Below, piece by piece: positions 26,301-35,255 of a DNA stretch of 64,000 nucleotides (position 1 is the first letter of the stretch; each line of letters starts with the position of its first letter). Origin of the DNA: JAGNLV01 sp964612145 (GTDB lineage Bacteria; Zixibacteria; MSB-5A5; GN15; FEB-12); the NCBI GenBank assembly GCA_964612145.1, contig CAZTBP010000001.1:272115-336114 (forward strand), in the 5' to 3' direction. A model generated the notes under the pieces. It worked only from the letters and a program-made list of their open reading frames with translations, had not been told where the DNA came from and ran no database searches. Both the position numbers and the translations under genes were made by a program.

Positions 26301-29300
26301 GATTGTCACTTTCGTCAAGACATCCGGCTGATCGCCGTTCTGCGCCGGGCGAAACCCGAATAACGCGACCGACGTATCCCCCGGGCTTAATGTCCGCGGG
26401 GTCACCCCGACCACCTCATACTGGCTGGCTATCGAACCGTCGACCACCAGGTACCCGCCGCTGTTAACCGGCATGTCGCCGTTGATACTCAACGCCTCAT
26501 CAAACGTGAAATCTGAAGGCGAACTTATCACAACCGCCAGGCTGTCACCATCGATAACATCCGCGCGCACATCCGCTACGACATAGAAATACGATAACGA
26601 TTCCGCCGGCAGCACAAAATCCAGCCCGCTCATCAGCAGCGAACCACCGGAAAAATACCCGGTCGCCGCCAGCACGTCCCCATTGAGTGTGTGACTGTTA
26701 TCTGAATCGTAATACAGCGAAACCTGTCCTAATTCGGCGTCGGCATAATCCAAACCGGATTGACTGATACTGGCGTTTGTCAAAGTGATAGACCGAAGTG
26801 TCTTGTCTTCGCCGACATACCCGTTGTAAAGGGCAAACGTGAAAATCTCGTTATCCGCCTGCCCCGGTACGATTGTCCGGCTCGACTGCGGAATTGATAT
26901 CGCCGTGATCCTGTTGCTCGGTACAATCAGGAACTCCGTCCCACTCTCCGCCGCAACATCATCCGGCCCGGTCACTCCCGATTCATACTCCCCCCCGCCG
27001 ACCGGAATATGCAAAGATACCGAACCACCGTTGAAACTTGTCTGCTTGACATCGAGCGTAACGATAAACCGCTGGCCGCCGGGCGCTACCCCGGCGCCAA
27101 TCATGTCAATAACCCATCGATATCCATCATAGTCAAATACACCCAAATCTTCATCATCGGCCGACAGCCCATCGTTGCCGGCGTCCGCCCATAACCGCAA
27201 AGTCAGCAGTGAGCCTTCGTTCTCCAGCGTGCCGTCCGTCTCCACCTCCAGGCGCGTCAATACGTCCGCTGCATAACCATTGGACGGCAACACAAAATCC
27301 ATCACGACTTGATCGGACTGCCCCCCGAAAAACGTTCCTCCAGCCAGCGGCTTAAAAACAACAGAGGCCGCCGGGAAAATGTCTATAATGTGGTCAGTCG
27401 AATTTACCAGGGGGAATACCCCTTCCACTGTTACCGCCTGATCAAACACGGCATCGACTGCACCTGAGATGGTTATCCCCAGCGAGTTGCCGTCTTTGGC
27501 CTGATCGGCGTTCACGTACAGCCCCGCTGCCAGCGTGACTGTGCCGCCCTCCTGCGCAATCGGAAGACCTCCAATGGTCGCGGTGACTTTCCCCGCATCA
27601 ACCGGCACCACCGCCAGCAGCGAGTCATTGTCTGAAAAATCCTCGATCGAATTATCCCTATTAATGTAGATTGCCAGACTGTCAATTTGGCTCAGCAATT
27701 CGACACTGCCGGCGCCATCCGGATCTACCGCCTCAATAGTCAAATCAAGACTCTCTAAACCGACCGCACTGACGTACGAATTCGTAATCTCAACCCCCAG
27801 CATCGCGCCGCTGAATTCACCCGGCCGCAGTGTCTTTCCCGACACCTGCACCGACGACAACTGCACAACCTCCGATGAGACTATAAGGATGGTATCGTCC
27901 GTCACCACTGCCGCATCGAGCGGACCATCATTGCCTGAGCGAACTTCGATACCTCCGACCGGGATTGCCAGGTTCACCGTCGCCCCGTTTGTCGGGTACT
28001 GCGCCGACTGCGACGCGACAAAGAACCGCGTCTTTGCCCCCGACAGAGGAACTGATAATCCGCTTAGCGTCCAGCGATTACCGGTAAACGAGAACTCCCC
28101 GATAAGATTCTCCTGCGACACCCCCTCCCAGACACCGTCACCATCATCGCCGGCCAGGTAGAGCGACTGGAGATCCTGCTCATCAGCTGTCCCACCGTTG
28201 ACAACCGTCAGTGCCGTAAGTGTGTCTGACGAATAGCCGTTCCTCGGCACATCGACCGCAAACACATTGTAAATCGAATCAGGAGATTCGATAACACTGT
28301 CAGCGGCTGCCACCACAATCACCTGGTCGCGTACCATGCCGTCGAGCGCAACCGCACCGAGCGAATTAGCCGAATCCGGACCGGCAAGCACCGTCGAATC
28401 CGTCATGACAATGTCGCTCTGCGGATACAAATACCCGTCAAGAACATCACCGTCGCGACCGGTCATCGCTATTTGTGCTGCCGCGAAAACCACCCTGGTC
28501 GAACCTGCCGGCAACACCAGGGGATCAAGGCTGAATCCCACTGTAGCGGCGGTCGACGCGATCGCCAGCAGACTATCACCTGCCGAAAGCAGAGAGTCGG
28601 CGTCGCCGTCCAAATACAGAGCAATCTCTTCCACATCATGAAGCAGGTCCGAGGCACCGTGCACACTGCTGACAACCGGTCTGAAATCAACCGACTGAAC
28701 CGACTTATCCGTCGCGTAAAAATTCTGCAGTGTTAACGTCAGCAGCACTATCCGCTCGTCTCCCGGACGGCCGGTTAAGCTCCCCTGCGCTACCGTACCG
28801 ACTTCGACCGCCTCGACCTGCACCAATCCGCTCGTGTCTGCCATCCCATACGTCGAGCTGGCCGCCACAACCTGCGCGTAACCAGCCCTGTCCGCCCGGA
28901 ACCAGCCGGAACTGTCCACGGAACCAACCCGCCCCAGCACCGACCACGAAATATCGCCCGCTGACGTTGCATTCCCATCGGCATCGTAGGCCTGAACCGA
29001 AAACTGCGTGGAATCACCTTTTTCAACCGCTGCCCCATCCGGCACCACGGCCAGATTTACCGCCTCCCCGGCAACCACCGTGATCAATCCAGAGGTATCG
29101 GCTATCGTCCCGCTGATCCGTGCCACGATCCGCCCGGTCCCGATTCGCCGGAGGTCTAACGTTGTAGCAAGTCCAAATATGGAATCGACCACTCCCATCG
29201 AATCACCAATAATCGACCACGACGCCGCCACCGTGCCAAGGAGACTGTCGGAGGAGTTGTATCGACGGCAATACACTGTCGCACTGTCATTGTCCGTACT

Positions 29301-31121
29301 GAGGGTCGTATCATCAACCCCGCGTCCATCCGGCCATTCTATCTTAATCGATGATGTCTCCGTACCGGCCAGCACTGTGACCACCGACGTATCAGCAAAA
29401 GTACCGTCATACGTCGCCCAAACATGATAGGTCGGCGGCGAAATATCGCTTCCCGCCGTGTACACCCCGCCCGACGAAATCGAACCGGAACTGTCATCTG
29501 TCTCCCAGACGACCGAATCCGTCAGATCCGCCACAAACTGTGCACCGGCATCATACCCTTTGGCGGTAAACTGATAGAGATTTAATGCCTCTACACTGGC
29601 ACTGTCAGGAGTGACCTCGATATAGGCAATGGGCGCCGGCAGGATTTCAATCGTTACTACCATCGAGTCCGAACCGCTCCCGTCGGAGGCAATAAACGTC
29701 ACGTCAAAATCGTAATCCGAAGCATCATACGCAGGGGTGAAATCAAACGTCCCTGTCCCGTCACCGTTGTCAACGAACGTCGCCCCCAAAGCCAATCCTT
29801 CTGCCGTAATACTCGGGGTCGTCCCGTCTGGATCACTTGCGGTCACGGCGAAATTAAGATTTTGCCCCTCCTCGACCGTCTGCGTTCCAATCGCATCCAG
29901 CACCGGTTCGCGATTTATATTGACGACCGTCACCGTGAATGACACGGTATCCGCGAGAGAACCATCGGAGGCAATCAGACGGACCGGATAACTGCCCGCT
30001 TGAGTATAGTCCGGAGAGAAAACGAACTTTCCTACCCCGTCACCCTTGTCAGTGAAGGTTGCATTTGATGGAAGGTTCTCGGCAGCTAAACTTGGGATCG
30101 ACCCATCCGGATCGGTAGCAGTCACTTCGATTTCCAGAGTCGTATTCTCATCTACCGTCGTGTCGCTGACCGCTGACCAAACCGGCGCACTGTTAGGCGG
30201 GACGAACTCAATCGCTCCCATATCCGGCGCCGACCCTTCAAACGAATACCCGATATCCATCGCGGTGTCGATACAGGGCGAGCCGGCCTGGAGCCTGAAA
30301 TCGCCCGCCAGTGTATCGACAAACAACGGATCGGCGAAGATTCCTCCCGCCGAATCATAGACACCACTCGTATAGTCCGACGACCGGTTAGCCCACAAAT
30401 CATTAAATCCCGCAACAATTGTGCCTTCAGCCCGGATTCCCTCATTGGCATTCACAATGATATTGTTGAAGATCCGACCGTTGTCAACGCGGCTCTCCTC
30501 CTCACCCCCTTCATAGTGGATACCATGCCCCCCGGCAGACACGATCGTGTTATGATAACTGTTATTGTACTCATCCCCGACCTTAATTGCCTCGTACCCG
30601 GTACGAACTATTACATTTCGATACAGGAGATTGCCCGTGCCGTTACACTGAATGCCACGCTGTAAAACATCACGAATATAGCACGCTGAAACTCGGCAAT
30701 TGTCACCGCTTAGATAGATTCCGTTCTTTGTGCCGTTGCTGATCTCGAAGCCTTCGACTTCAATATAGTTGTTGCTGATCTCAATTGCGTGGTCCGAAAA
30801 TCCCGACCCGTCAATAACTACCTGCCCGACATCAAATACTCGATAAACAACCGGCGCACCCGCTGCACCCGAACTGTTCAACTGGTATTTTGCCGAAGGA
30901 GTATAAGTCCCGCCAAGAACATTAACCGTATCGCCCGCAGCGATCACTCCCAGCAACTCGCCGTTGTCAGGTGTCGCCCACGCCGCCGTGGAATCAAGTC
31001 CGCTGTTAGCATCGTCACCGTCTGGCGAAACCCAGTAAGTAACAGCCCCCGCGGAAACCGAGAGCGACACCGCAATAAAAGTCGCCAAAACGACCGATAG
31101 GATATTTCTCTTTACATCCAT
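23340..31121 (-). CDS. Giant secreted multidomain protein (beta-helix, Ig-like repeats, FlgD/T9SS-like C-terminus)
   Basis: A 2593-residue protein with signal peptide (about 5-26). Domains in order: right-handed parallel beta-helix (about 28-310, opening YWVSPDGDDANSG); two cadherin/Ig-like repeats (about 315-500) with VTATDPDGS and VTASDPDGT; bacterial Ig-like domains (about 500-770); three long repeats of about 315 residues (about 770-1715), each closing with an SGNDGP-x-DA-like segment near residues 1064, 1384 and 1699; further beta-sandwich units to about 2500; and a C-terminal FlgD-like/T9SS-type module with NYPNPFNP. It is probably a surface adhesin or polysaccharide-binding protein. 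Start ATG 31121 has its best ribosome site 25-30 bases away, an odd spacing. Confidence 0.9.
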   Translation of the reverse strand: MDVKRNILSVVLATFIAVSLSVSAGAVTYWVSPDGDDANSGLDSTAAWATPDNGELLGVIAAGDTVNVLGGTYTPSAKYQLNSSGAAGAPVVYRVFDVGQVVIDGSGFSDHAIEISNNYIEVEGFEISNGTKNGIYLSGDNCRVSACYIRDVLQRGIQCNGTGNLLYRNVIVRTGYEAIKVGDEYNNSYHNTIVSAGGHGIHYEGGEEESRVDNGRIFNNIIVNANEGIRAEGTIVAGFNDLWANRSSDYTSGVYDSAGGIFADPLFVDTLAGDFRLQAGSPCIDTAMDIGYSFEGSAPDMGAIEFVPPNSAPVWSAVSDTTVDENTTLEIEVTATDPDGSIPSLAAENLPSNATFTDKGDGVGKFVFSPDYTQAGSYPVRLIASDGSLADTVSFTVTVVNINREPVLDAIGTQTVEEGQNLNFAVTASDPDGTTPSITAEGLALGATFVDNGDGTGTFDFTPAYDASDYDFDVTFIASDGSGSDSMVVTIEILPAPIAYIEVTPDSASVEALNLYQFTAKGYDAGAQFVADLTDSVVWETDDSSGSISSGGVYTAGSDISPPTYHVWATYDGTFADTSVVTVLAGTETSSIKIEWPDGRGVDDTTLSTDNDSATVYCRRYNSSDSLLGTVAASWSIIGDSMGVVDSIFGLATTLDLRRIGTGRIVARISGTIADTSGLITVVAGEAVNLAVVPDGAAVEKGDSTQFSVQAYDADGNATSAGDISWSVLGRVGSVDSSGWFRADRAGYAQVVAASSTYGMADTSGLVQVEAVEVGTVAQGSLTGRPGDERIVLLTLTLQNFYATDKSVQSVDFRPVVSSVHGASDLLHDVEEIALYLDGDADSLLSAGDSLLAIASTAATVGFSLDPLVLPAGSTRVVFAAAQIAMTGRDGDVLDGYLYPQSDIVMTDSTVLAGPDSANSLGAVALDGMVRDQVIVVAAADSVIESPDSIYNVFAVDVPRNGYSSDTLTALTVVNGGTADEQDLQSLYLAGDDGDGVWEGVSQENLIGEFSFTGNRWTLSGLSVPLSGAKTRFFVASQSAQYPTNGATVNLAIPVGGIEVRSGNDGPLDAAVVTDDTILIVSSEVVQLSSVQVSGKTLRPGEFSGAMLGVEITNSYVSAVGLESLDLTIEAVDPDGAGSVELLSQIDSLAIYINRDNSIEDFSDNDSLLAVVPVDAGKVTATIGGLPIAQEGGTVTLAAGLYVNADQAKDGNSLGITISGAVDAVFDQAVTVEGVFPLVNSTDHIIDIFPAASVVFKPLAGGTFFGGQSDQVVMDFVLPSNGYAADVLTRLEVETDGTLENEGSLLTLRLWADAGNDGLSADDEDLGVFDYDGYRWVIDMIGAGVAPGGQRFIVTLDVKQTSFNGGSVSLHIPVGGGEYESGVTGPDDVAAESGTEFLIVPSNRITAISIPQSSRTIVPGQADNEIFTFALYNGYVGEDKTLRSITLTNASISQSGLDYADAELGQVSLYYDSDNSHTLNGDVLAATGYFSGGSLLMSGLDFVLPAESLSYFYVVADVRADVIDGDSLAVVISSPSDFTFDEALSINGDMPVNSGGYLVVDGSIASQYEVVGVTPRTLSPGDTSVALFGFRPAQNGDQPDVLTKVTIGNQEDATGTDLTEMELWLDIDGDEVYSGSDSLLELLTYSGGVWTGNGLSVPVETSPPVLFVVGDIAATASADVVFRGMLPIDGCEFVSDNDGPRDAPVISDDGFTISSSALQVVYAPVEATYSVGQQVAVAATVKNIGSSSLTSVTVRVAEIVDSTLVIFDSSVSGAESLAPGESSNYVYYYTAGAVGSVYWRLQAQADGDTSATVKTNTTTIQQVPSAVDVRLINSIPTAVTRGQENVYPMSLAFTHPDQGVSAASIRMDSLLLTVEDGSGNALPANQAFSRIVLATGNANLAAVEPVGSATTLSIVFSEALIIAPGTERRISFLIDIDSAAAAKSFGLAVLGGWALPLVDDNSSEGVPFTGETSFPMRTPSCRIDDPSFYLAVGYDPVPVTAVNLGQREAEVLQLRLRHPGHSGSSQIQLTEVTVEFFGSDGLPTAYAGLVDDVVLKRQSATVAQPAEFAADSSRMVLTLFSPLTLAPGDEDSLRLAITMGSSASDSSFKLRVSDSTAFVVRDLSSGSQLAAVTDTLGLATGATVFPMETNPISVLSPATALTMCPQSVLPVSVSGGVDSLEMIDITVTYPVAADVSPVRLFSVAVSVVDSAGSPLNPVWLFDRIGYRVDGYTGYQDFVKLVFGAAVFEFSDTGLLVSPGDSVTVTLLADIEADAPYEHFLLQVMSGQSFEIVDATDTTATPGLQTSVGCSESLPFVSGLTEVYLPAGRPMVSVQSLPVQVTYPGQTDVGVFSGLLTYGSAVPQGSLSLLGLTGRVYQRGPEGSLAVDASVVFERVVVEIAGVEAGRVEAPVGDSVTIGFVSPVTVAHSAELGMQMFCDLKPGVLRGNYFVEFGDSTFLEIEDQNLASAVYPTLAGGNFPVYTAELSVSAAGLEESFANYPNPFNPHVDGATTITYVLTEAAKVDIEIFSITGALVKAVVIDGTRGAGTHQEDVWAGANDVGRMVIPGTYFCRITARYVSGHEETVRRKIAVVR

Positions 31122-31247
31122 AATATACTGTAAAGATCGGCATCAAATCCTCCCCCCTTGAGCACGTAAAGCTCTAAGAAATAACCATTTTGGGCGACCT
31201 TCCATTAGACTCCGCCAGATGCTGTCGCACCCTTTCCCGACTACCGC

Positions 31248-31509
31248 TTACAATTCATCGAGATCTACCCGAAAATTGCCTGCTTGCTTTAACATTTGTT
31301 CCTTTTTGGAACGATCCATCCTGGCTCACGTCCAAAAACCATCCCAACTTTAGGGCTGCCCCGCCGTTTCTTGCGGCATCGGCAATTCCATATGTTCCGG
31401 GAGTGCCCTCCAATCCTTCTGCCACCGTTTTACCAACCGAACAAAACCATGAATGTTTGTAATGCAGCTGGTCGCCAAACATAAGACGGAGTATCCTACC
31501 GTGACCCAT
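31248..31509 (-). pseudogene. Remnant of a photolyase/cryptochrome-related gene
   Basis: On the minus strand, ATG 31509 begins GHGRILRLMFGDQLHYKHSWF, the typical opening of the deoxyribodipyrimidine photolyase-related family; the frame then loses similarity. Reading another frame, 31319-31248 encodes a 23-residue piece (MDRSKKEQMLKQAGNFRV then a Leu-Asp-rich end and TAA) that looks like the C-terminal helix of the same family. Only about 180 bases separate these, where a functional gene needs about 1.5 kb, so this is a deletion relic. The neighbours at 31614-34038 are genes usually found beside photolyases. The N-terminal match is clearer than the C-terminal one. The remaining 31122-31613 shows no other gene. 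Confidence 0.6.
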
Positions 31510-31613
31510 TGGCTTCCTTTCTGACCGATGAACATTTGTGGACGCAGGCGTGTTACAGAGTTGTGTATGACAGTGAAAGACGATCCTGACCCGCTCATTC
31601 GGAGATCGACCTC

Positions 31614-33095
31614 ATGGCTCATGTTCTCGTCCTCGGCGCCACCGGCTATGTTGGCGGCCGTCTTGTCCCCCGTCTCATCAAACGTGGCCATCGCGTCCGG
31701 GCCATGGTGCGTGATCGGCGTAAGGCGGGCGGGCGTGACTGGGCTGAACAGGTCGACATCGTTGAAGGTGACGTCCTCCGATCGGAAACCCTCGATCGCG
31801 CTTTCGACGGCATCGATGCCGCCTACTATCTTATCCACTCGATGGCCACTTCAACTGAGAATTTCGAGGAGCTTGATCGCAAAGCCGCCCGCAACGTCGC
31901 CATAGCGGCGGAATCTGCCGGCATTAAGCAAATCGTCTACCTCGGCGGCCTGGGCCGGCGCGGAAGCGACCAGTCCCCGCACCTGCGCAGTCGCCACGAA
32001 GTCGGTGATACCCTCCGCAGCGGCAAAACACCCGTCACCGAATTCCGCGCCGCCGTTATCGTCGGATCCGGCTCGCTCTCCTTTGAACTCATCCACCACC
32101 TCGTGAACCGCCTCCCGGTCATGATCTGTCCGCGCTGGGTCTATACCCGCACCCAACCGATCGCGATCGCCAATGTTCTCGCCTATCTCCTCGAATCCCT
32201 CGACAAACCCGACGTCCTCGGAACGACCATCGATATCGGCGGCCCGGAAATTATGACCTACGGCGAAATGATGCTTGAGGTCGGCCGCCACCTCGGACTC
32301 AAACGCCTCCTCATCCAGGTTCCTGCACTAACCCCGCGCCTCTCCTCGTACTGGGTCAATCTTGTCACCCCAATCCAGACCAACCTCGCCCGCGCCCTTA
32401 TTGAAAGCCTCCGCCATGAGACCATCTGCGAAAACGATCTGGCGACTAAGCTCTTCGATATTGAACCGCTCTCGTTCGATGAAGCTGTCCAGCGTGCCCT
32501 CGCCCGCGTCCAACAGCACCAGGTCGAAACCCGTTGGACGCAGGCCGACCGCCGCGTCGAATCGTCCCCTATCGATCCATCGCACCTCCGCACCGACACT
32601 CGCGAGATCACCGTAAACGCCCCCGCTGAAACCCTCTTTGAAATTGTCTCCGCCATCGGCGGTAACACCGGCTGGTACTATGGCTCCTGGCTCTGGCGCA
32701 TCCGGGGCTTCATTGATCAGCAGGTCGGCGGCGTTGGTCTTCGCCGGGGTCGACGCCACCCCAGCCAACTCGTCGTCGGCGAAGCACTTGATTTCTGGCG
32801 GGTCGAAGAGTACCTTCCCGGAAAGAGACTGCTCCTGCGAGCCGAAATGCGGGTCTTTGGCGCCGCCTGGCTGGAGTTCCGTGTCGAGCCCATTGACAGC
32901 GACACCGCCAAACTCACCCAGACCGCCCACTACTACCCGCGCGGCGTCATGGGATTGATATACTGGTACGGCATCTACCCCATCCATGCCTTTGTATTCC
33001 GGGGAATGGCTCGCGCCATCGGCCGCGCCGCTGAACACAAAGCAAAACAATCGACAACTGGAACCAACCATGCCGCGAAAAAAGAAAGTCGATAG
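31614..33095 (+). CDS. SDR-type NAD(P)-binding protein with DUF2867 domain
   Basis: A 493-residue protein. Residues 1-300 are an atypical SDR/NmrA-like Rossmann domain (VLVLGATGYVGGRLVPRLI, AAYYLIHSM, VYLGGLG). Residues about 330-480 are the DUF2867 part, a START-like fold (DTREITVNAPAETLFEIVS, FWRVEEYLPGKRLLLRAEM, YYPRGVMGLIYWY). This architecture is usually found with cryptochrome/photolyase genes; here only a relic of one remains just upstream. The gene overlaps the next one by 26 bases. The start ATG has GGAG about 13 bases upstream. Confidence 0.9.
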   Translation: MAHVLVLGATGYVGGRLVPRLIKRGHRVRAMVRDRRKAGGRDWAEQVDIVEGDVLRSETLDRAFDGIDAAYYLIHSMATSTENFEELDRKAARNVAIAAESAGIKQIVYLGGLGRRGSDQSPHLRSRHEVGDTLRSGKTPVTEFRAAVIVGSGSLSFELIHHLVNRLPVMICPRWVYTRTQPIAIANVLAYLLESLDKPDVLGTTIDIGGPEIMTYGEMMLEVGRHLGLKRLLIQVPALTPRLSSYWVNLVTPIQTNLARALIESLRHETICENDLATKLFDIEPLSFDEAVQRALARVQQHQVETRWTQADRRVESSPIDPSHLRTDTREITVNAPAETLFEIVSAIGGNTGWYYGSWLWRIRGFIDQQVGGVGLRRGRRHPSQLVVGEALDFWRVEEYLPGKRLLLRAEMRVFGAAWLEFRVEPIDSDTAKLTQTAHYYPRGVMGLIYWYGIYPIHAFVFRGMARAIGRAAEHKAKQSTTGTNHAAKKESR

Positions 33096-34038
33096 CCCAA
33101 TTTACGTTGGCATCAGCACCTGCCTCCTCGGACAAAAAGTTCGGTTTGACGCCGGCCACAAACGCGACCGCTATATCACCGACATCCTCGGCGAATACTT
33201 CCGCTACGTCGCCGTCTGCCCCGAGGTCGAGGTCGGCATGGGAATCCCCCGCGAATCCGTCAAACTCGTCGGCACCGCCGAGAACCCCTCCATGATCGGC
33301 AACAAGACCGGCGAGGACTGGACTGGACGCATGAATGACTACTCCGCCGCCCGCGTCAAGAAACAGGACCTCAAAGACATCTGCGGCTATATCCTGAAAA
33401 AGGACTCCCCCTCCTGCGGCATGGAACGCGTTCGAGTCTACGACGATAAAGGTATGCCCGATCGCAAAGGGATCGGGCTTTTCGCCGCCGCCCTCTTGGA
33501 ACGCTTTCCGCTGCTGCCTGTCGAGGAAGAAGGCCGGCTCAACGATGCTAGCCTGCGCGAGAACTTCATCGTCCGCGTCTTCGCCTACCACCGGCTCCGC
33601 AGCCTCTTCTCCGGCGGTTTCACTCGCGGCAAACTTGTCGATTTTCACACCATCCACAAATTGCTCCTGATGGCCCACAGTCCGAAACACTACCGCGAAC
33701 TTGGAAAACTTGTAGCCGACATCAGCAATCACACCCCCGCAGAAATGCGCGACACGTATAGCAAACTGTTCATGGAGGCCTTTCAGATCAAAACTACAAC
33801 CAAAAAGAACGTTAACGTCCTCCAGCATATTATCGGCTACCTCAAAAAACAGCTTGGCTCGCGGGAAAAGCAGGACATTATCAGGGTCATCAATGACTAC
33901 CACCAGGAACTCGTCCCGCTGGTGGTCCCGCTGACTTTGATCCGGCACTATATCGATCTTCATCAAATCGAGTACATCCAACAGCAGGTCTACCTGAACC
34001 CGCATCCTAAGGAACTCATGCTGAGGAACCACGTCTAA
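33070..34038 (+). CDS. DUF523-DUF1722 (YbbK-YbgA) protein
   Basis: About 322 residues from ATG 33070; a longer frame from 32986 only overlaps the previous gene. The N-terminal half is DUF523 (GISTCLLGQKVRFDAGHKRD, AVCPEVEVGMGIPRE, KDSPSCGMERV) with conserved Cys residues. The C-terminal half is DUF1722/YbgA (ENFIVRVFAYHRLRSL, HKLLLMAHSPKHYRELG, NVLQHIIGYLKK). In Escherichia coli ybgA adjoins the photolyase gene phr, and this fusion commonly accompanies photolyases. A role in 2-thiouracil desulfuration or light-linked repair has been discussed for the family; exact function here is unknown. Confidence 0.92.
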   Translation: MPRKKKVDSPIYVGISTCLLGQKVRFDAGHKRDRYITDILGEYFRYVAVCPEVEVGMGIPRESVKLVGTAENPSMIGNKTGEDWTGRMNDYSAARVKKQDLKDICGYILKKDSPSCGMERVRVYDDKGMPDRKGIGLFAAALLERFPLLPVEEEGRLNDASLRENFIVRVFAYHRLRSLFSGGFTRGKLVDFHTIHKLLLMAHSPKHYRELGKLVADISNHTPAEMRDTYSKLFMEAFQIKTTTKKNVNVLQHIIGYLKKQLGSREKQDIIRVINDYHQELVPLVVPLTLIRHYIDLHQIEYIQQQVYLNPHPKELMLRNHV

Positions 34039-34040
34039 CC

Positions 34041-35012
34041 ATGCTGTCCGTCCATTTCCTTGAGAACCTTTCTCCGGAATTCGAACTGCCCCTGCGCGAG
34101 CAACTCGAACCCTCAATCAAACTCACCACCGGCGAGTCTCTTCCGGAAAATCCCGACCACCATATCCTCATCGCCGGCGTACCGGAGGAACAGCAACTCG
34201 ATGCCTCCCCGAATCTAACGACTCTTATCATCCCCTGGGCCGGGCTCCCCGTCTGTACCCGGGAATATATGCTGAAACGTCCTCACATTTCCGTCCACAA
34301 CCTGCACTACAACGCCTCAATGGTCGCTGAAAGCGCCGCCACCCACATGCTGACCGCCGCCAAACGCTACATCCCCGCTGACCGCAACCTCCGCCGCGGC
34401 GACTGGACTATCCGCTATCAACCCCACCGATCCGTTCTCCTCTCCGGCAAGACCGCGCTCATCGTCGGCTACGGCGCCATCGGAAGACACCTCGCCCGGA
34501 TCTGCCGCGGCTTCGGCATGACCGTCCTTGGCACCCGACGAAACCCCGCCGAGTGCGACAAACCCGATGCTGAGATCTTCTACCCGACCTGGCTCCATCG
34601 CCTTCTGCCGCGCGCCAACGTCCTCTTTGTCGCCGTGCCGCTCACACCGGAAACCAAAGACCTCTTAGGCGAGTATGAACTCTCTCTCCTTCCGGACCAC
34701 GCCATCGTCATCAATATCGCCCGAGGCCCGATCATCAACGAACACGCCCTCTATAACGAACTCAAATCAGGCCGCATCTCTGCCGGCCTCGATGTCTGGT
34801 ATAACTACCCGCGCACCATCGAGGCCCGACATGACACCCTCCCCTCGAATTACCCGTTCCACAAACTTGACAACGTCGTCATGACTCCGCACATGGCCGA
34901 ACACGGGCTGGAAACCGAAAATCATCAGGTCCGCGAATTAGCTCGCATGCTCAATCTCGCCGCATCCGGCGCGGAACTTCCCAACCGAGTTACTCCCGAC
35001 CGGGGCTACTAA
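34041..35012 (+). CDS. D-isomer-specific 2-hydroxyacid dehydrogenase family protein
   Basis: A 323-residue protein with the two-lobed fold of the family: NAD-binding motif LIVGYGAIGRHLARI (about residues 134-148), the INIARGP catalytic-Arg segment, a GLDVW glutamate-region counterpart and VMTPHMAEHG containing the catalytic His. Substrate specificity cannot be read. It begins 2 bases after the YbgA-type gene, so it is probably co-transcribed with 31614-34038, although it is not part of the usual photolyase group. Confidence 0.9.
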   Translation: MLSVHFLENLSPEFELPLREQLEPSIKLTTGESLPENPDHHILIAGVPEEQQLDASPNLTTLIIPWAGLPVCTREYMLKRPHISVHNLHYNASMVAESAATHMLTAAKRYIPADRNLRRGDWTIRYQPHRSVLLSGKTALIVGYGAIGRHLARICRGFGMTVLGTRRNPAECDKPDAEIFYPTWLHRLLPRANVLFVAVPLTPETKDLLGEYELSLLPDHAIVINIARGPIINEHALYNELKSGRISAGLDVWYNYPRTIEARHDTLPSNYPFHKLDNVVMTPHMAEHGLETENHQVRELARMLNLAASGAELPNRVTPDRGY

Positions 35013-35128
35013 CGCCGTACTCACATTCACGATCCAGCCCTCCTCCGGAACCGATCTCGGAAAACTCGCTCGCTCTTGTCGAGATTCGGATACTTGCACG
35101 CAATCTGCCGCCTTTTCGCACTCTGGGA

Positions 35129-35156
35129 TTTTTTTGTGATTTTTTTCTTTTTTTTT
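35129..35156. promoter_or_regulatory. Three T-tracts in approximate helical phase
   Basis: Runs of T7 (35129-35135), T7 (35140-35146) and T9 (35148-35156) are centred about 9-11 bases apart, which favours intrinsic DNA bending. They lie about 100 bases upstream of the small barrel gene and just after the dehydrogenase gene, so they could be a curved promoter element, or a terminator-like T-rich tail. Confidence 0.35.
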
Positions 35157-35255
35157 GATGACAACGCTGAAACCCTCGCCCTACCTTCCCTGTTGTAAGC
35201 GTCATTAACCAGTAGAAAAACATGTACAGTCTCACTGAAACAAGGAGGTGCTTTA

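Noticed and set aside
31350..31838. Minus-strand frame of 162 codons spanning the start of the SDR-DUF2867 gene
   Set aside because: It is antisense to a certain gene for over half its length; only the short photolyase-like remnant in another frame is meaningful.
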